Shown here: positions 62,280-63,863 of the stretch, in pieces
Layout of the letters: the number at the start of each line of letters is the position of its first letter
Position numbering within the stretch: the stretch's first letter is position 1
Virus record (IMG/VR): IMGVR_UViG_3300042905_003325
Coordinates: 1-63,863 of that record
Source of the DNA: a virus
Strand: one strand, 5' to 3'
Length of the DNA: 63,863 nt
Program-made: the position numbers and the translations under genes
Notes under the pieces: generated by a model
Told to the model about the DNA's origin: nothing
Seen by the model: the letters and a program-made list of their open reading frames with translations, nothing else
Database searches by the model: none

Positions 62280-62546
62280 TTAGGCAAGGCCCAAAGCAAT
62301 AGCCTTGTAGCCAGCTGCTACCAGACGACGGCTAGGCTTACCAAGTACGTATTCGGTAACACGCACGCCATTGCCAGCAGTGCGCTGGTTGGTGTACACA
62401 GCAAATCCGTGCTGACGGATACGACTTACTTCGGCAGCCAGATTGCCGATGCCCATTTTACGGGCTTTGCTTTCAGTCACAGCTTCACCAGCTTGTAGAG
62501 CCTGGAACACACGGTAGGTTTTTGTTTCGGGATTGATCAATTTCAC
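62280..62546 (-). CDS. Small winged-helix-like phage protein
   Basis: An 88-residue protein from GTG 62546 (AAAGG site): MKLINPETKTYRVFQALQAG, EAVTESKARKMGIGNLAAEV, then SRIRQHGFAVYTNQRTAGNG. This is the helix-turn-helix / winged-helix pattern of a widespread small phage protein. Probably DNA-binding. It is a single-gene unit with a strong terminator. Confidence 0.75.
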   Translation of the reverse strand: MKLINPETKTYRVFQALQAGEAVTESKARKMGIGNLAAEVSRIRQHGFAVYTNQRTAGNGVRVTEYVLGKPSRRLVAAGYKAIALGLA

Positions 62547-62589
62547 TTTGTTTACCTTTCTAAAGAATGTCTGCTGACGCAGTATGTGC

Positions 62590-62618
62590 ATAATACACAA
62601 CTGCAAGGCACAAAGCAA
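62590..62618 (-). promoter_or_regulatory. Sigma70-type promoter (TTGCTT-17-TATTAT)
   Basis: Minus strand TTGCTT, 17 bases, TATTAT, 44 bases before the GTG at 62546. Confidence 0.55.
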
Positions 62619-62646
62619 CAAGATTGATCAAGAAATTTTGCCGATA

Positions 62647-63039
62647 TTACAACTTTTGAGCTTCTTCAATGTGTCTACAGCGCCCACGAAACTCAAAACC
62701 CTTGCATTGGCAATGCCAGCCTGTTGTGGATCTGGTAACAGTGTATGACGAACCTTTGCTGCCTGCAATGGTATAGGTCTTGGTAGTGGTATTGACAGTT
62801 TGGGTACCGCCCGAAGTAATACGTAGGTTGCGAATGTTGGCAACATTGATCACACGTACTGGCCATTGTTCATCGCCGCTTATGCAGAATTCACGATCGG
62901 TAAGCCAGCGATAACTGGGCAGCACTTCACCTGCAAAACTCCTGGTTCCCGGCCTCGGTGGAATCATATTTGGACCAATATGATCCACAAGGTCAAATTC
63001 CACTACACTGCCGGGAGTAGGTATTTGAACAGCGGTCAT
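62647..63039 (-). CDS. SWIM zinc-finger protein
   Basis: A 130-residue protein ending GWHCQCKGFEFRGRCRHIEE. The CxC...CxH ligand pattern is the SWIM zinc finger, which binds DNA or proteins. The preceding TKTYTIAGSKGSSYTVTRST is typical of the strand before SWIM. The N-terminal half (VVEFDLVDHIGPNMIPPRPG) may be a separate small beta-domain. GGAG ribosome-binding site. Confidence 0.78.
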   Translation of the reverse strand: MTAVQIPTPGSVVEFDLVDHIGPNMIPPRPGTRSFAGEVLPSYRWLTDREFCISGDEQWPVRVINVANIRNLRITSGGTQTVNTTTKTYTIAGSKGSSYTVTRSTTGWHCQCKGFEFRGRCRHIEEAQKL

Positions 63040-63040
63040 C

Positions 63041-63340
63041 TTACATGCTCCAATAGGATTCGGAACTAGGCGAGCAGAAGTAGGGAGTGTCGTAACGCTC
63101 TTGGTACTCTTTGCCCGACATCATATTAGTTTTAGTTTTGTAGGTTTCAAACAACATAGGAACGTAGCCTGCCTTTGTGTAGTCACACACTACAACATCA
63201 ATAAAATCTTTTGTAACAGGATCAAAGTCTATAACGTCTACAAAACGCAGACCTGCTTTGTTGCGACCGTAGCGTTCGTCTTTTTTGATACGCTTGTCTT
63301 TTTTGTAAATCTCGATAGTGTATGCGGTAAGCTTGGACAT
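63041..63340 (-). CDS. Conserved phage protein
   Basis: A 99-residue protein: MSKLTAYTIEIYKKDKRIKK, DERYGRNKAGLRFVDVIDFD, then ETYKTKTNMMSGKEYQERYD. It is a familiar T4-like phage hypothetical type (IxxxYKxDxRxKxGxRFVxxxDxD). Function unknown. Early promoter upstream. Confidence 0.65.
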   Translation of the reverse strand: MSKLTAYTIEIYKKDKRIKKDERYGRNKAGLRFVDVIDFDPVTKDFIDVVVCDYTKAGYVPMLFETYKTKTNMMSGKEYQERYDTPYFCSPSSESYWSM

Positions 63341-63370
63341 CGTATGCTCCTTATTAGTTACTATACCAAT

Positions 63371-63399
63371 ATTGTAGCAAAACGGATATTTTTGGTCAA
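63371..63399 (-). promoter_or_regulatory. Early promoter, TTGACC-17-TACAAT with extended -10
   Basis: Minus strand TTGACC, 17 bases ending TTTTGC, TACAAT. Drives the gene at 63041-63340 with a GGAG site in the leader. Confidence 0.82.
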
Positions 63400-63402
63400 C
63401 CT

Positions 63403-63645
63403 TTAGAACTCTGCTGTGATATGCCCAGTTGCTGATTTCTTAACATATACTTTAGTAACTTCTACTTCGCCAGTGCCTGATTCATCAAAATACTGTACAG
63501 AATAGCAAAAGTCGCCGCCGTTGGTAATGCCCAAAAACTTAACAGATTCAAAACTAATGCCCATGTAGCCGCTGCGGGCGAGAATGTTAGCAAGATCGTA
63601 ACGATCAAGTGTTGCATATTTGTTAAGTTCTGCGGCTAGTATCAT
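63403..63645 (-). CDS. Small phage protein
   Basis: An 80-residue protein from ATG 63645 with AAGGAG: MILAAELNKYATLDRYDLAN, then ILARSGYMGISFESVKFLGI. Mixed alpha/beta; recognisable as a phage early small protein. Function unknown. The alternative start at 63660 has no ribosome-binding site. Confidence 0.62.
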   Translation of the reverse strand: MILAAELNKYATLDRYDLANILARSGYMGISFESVKFLGITNGGDFCYSVQYFDESGTGEVEVTKVYVKKSATGHITAEF

Positions 63646-63674
63646 TTGAGCTCCTTGCAATTCAATATACCCAA

Positions 63675-63703
63675 ATTATAGGCACTTTTCCAATAATGGT
63701 CAA
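63675..63703 (-). promoter_or_regulatory. Early promoter, TTGACC-17-TATAAT
   Basis: Minus strand TTGACC, 17 bases, TATAAT, 30 bases before ATG 63645. It stands divergent to the gene cut by the right end. Confidence 0.82.
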
Positions 63704-63723
63704 CCGGAGTCTATAAGTACCTC

Positions 63724-63863
63724 ATGCGATGTCAATTCTTAAAACACGGGCTGGCCATTGACTACAATAGGCTGCTGCGCCCTTGCTGTAGCTTCCACGG
63801 CGATCAGACCTGGCGTGATCAAAACCAATTACACCAAACGGATCTTGTGACCTGGCACTCTAA
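63724..63863 (+). CDS. 5' part of a gene, radical SAM/SPASM-like (cut by window end)
   Basis: ATG at 63724 opens a frame with no stop before the window end: MRCQFLKHGLAIDYNRLLRP, CCSFHGDQTWRDQNQLHQ. The C-x-F-x(n)-G-x(n)-RPCC start resembles phage twitch/SPASM-type radical SAM proteins (MCxFxxNGxxxxxxGxxRPCC). Only 46 residues are visible, so the call is tentative. Divergent from the neighbouring early gene. Confidence 0.4.
   Translation, partial: MRCQFLKHGLAIDYNRLLRPCCSFHGDQTWRDQNQLHQTDLVTWHS

Noticed and set aside
62628-62846. Minus-strand 72-codon frame within the SWIM-finger gene
   Set aside because: It is in another phase of the SWIM gene, which has intact zinc ligands and a ribosome-binding site.
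63724-63863. The right-end and left-end partial plus-strand genes as one gene across a circular junction
   Set aside because: Joining the last bases to the first does not keep the reading frame; the joined frame runs into a stop. They are more simply two different genes cut by the window.

Overview
The window is a slice of a large T4-like (Straboviridae/Kyanoviridae-grade) myophage genome or a phage-derived environmental contig. The evidence is a T4 gp44-type clamp-loader ATPase, a PhoH-like ATPase, a gp31/GroES-like co-chaperonin, about 18 kb of contiguous fibre/adhesin genes, a phage lysis pair, dozens of very small tightly packed genes, and T4-type late promoters (TATAAATA and close variants). 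No terminase, portal, capsid, sheath or DNA polymerase is present, so it is not a whole genome. There are no photosynthesis genes. The cargo (serine-glyoxylate aminotransferase, rubrerythrin plus DUF3501, a small cytochrome c, DUF2061) looks proteobacterial, so I infer an aquatic proteobacterial host. That is an inference, not something the sequence proves. No gene-free gap exceeds 300 bases.

Layout: (1) 1-5.1 kb holds the 3' end of an unknown plus-strand gene, then a seven-gene leftward operon: ferritin-like diiron protein, class I glutamine-amidotransferase-like hydrolase, cupin, two sulfotransferase-like P-loop proteins, an APS-kinase/nucleotidyltransferase fusion and a 2OG-Fe oxygenase. 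A divergent methyltransferase follows. (2) 5.9-13.6 kb holds conserved T4-like core and assembly genes: PhoH, clamp loader, GroES-like, a DnaE-like fragment, an aminotransferase and another oxygenase. (3) 13.6-33.0 kb is the fibre region: leftward genes at 13.6-20.8 kb and rightward genes at 20.9-33.0 kb, diverging from a pair of late promoters. (4) 33-43.4 kb is a leftward block of host-like metabolic and stress genes (ErpA, Fe/Mn SOD, IF-1, metallophosphoesterase, NadE, BI-1, a fused sporadic-carbohydrate-cluster protein) plus holin/SleB lysis genes. (5) 43.5-51.8 kb is an early region of about 30 tiny leftward genes, one CAU tRNA and a family of near-identical sigma70 promoters. (6) 51.9-58.2 kb carries auxiliary metabolism (serine-glyoxylate aminotransferase, DUF2061, cytochrome c, SGNH hydrolase, DUF3501, rubrerythrin) and an HNH/GIY-YIG/ParB-like trio. 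(7) 58.3-63.9 kb has a TylF-type methyltransferase, a glycosyltransferase-like protein, small early genes and the start of a rightward gene cut by the window edge.

How the parts may work together: the early promoters (TTGACC, 17 bp, TATAAT, often extended -10) would be read by host sigma70 polymerase and drive the small take-over genes and cargo. TATAAATA-type elements would drive fibres and other late genes. Several promoters of both classes sit so close to the start codon that the mRNA should be leaderless. The sugar/group-transfer enzymes (sulfotransferase-like, APS-kinase fusion, amidotransferase, cupin, 2OG oxygenases, glycosyltransferases, methyltransferases) suggest that this phage modifies a glycan or another surface molecule.
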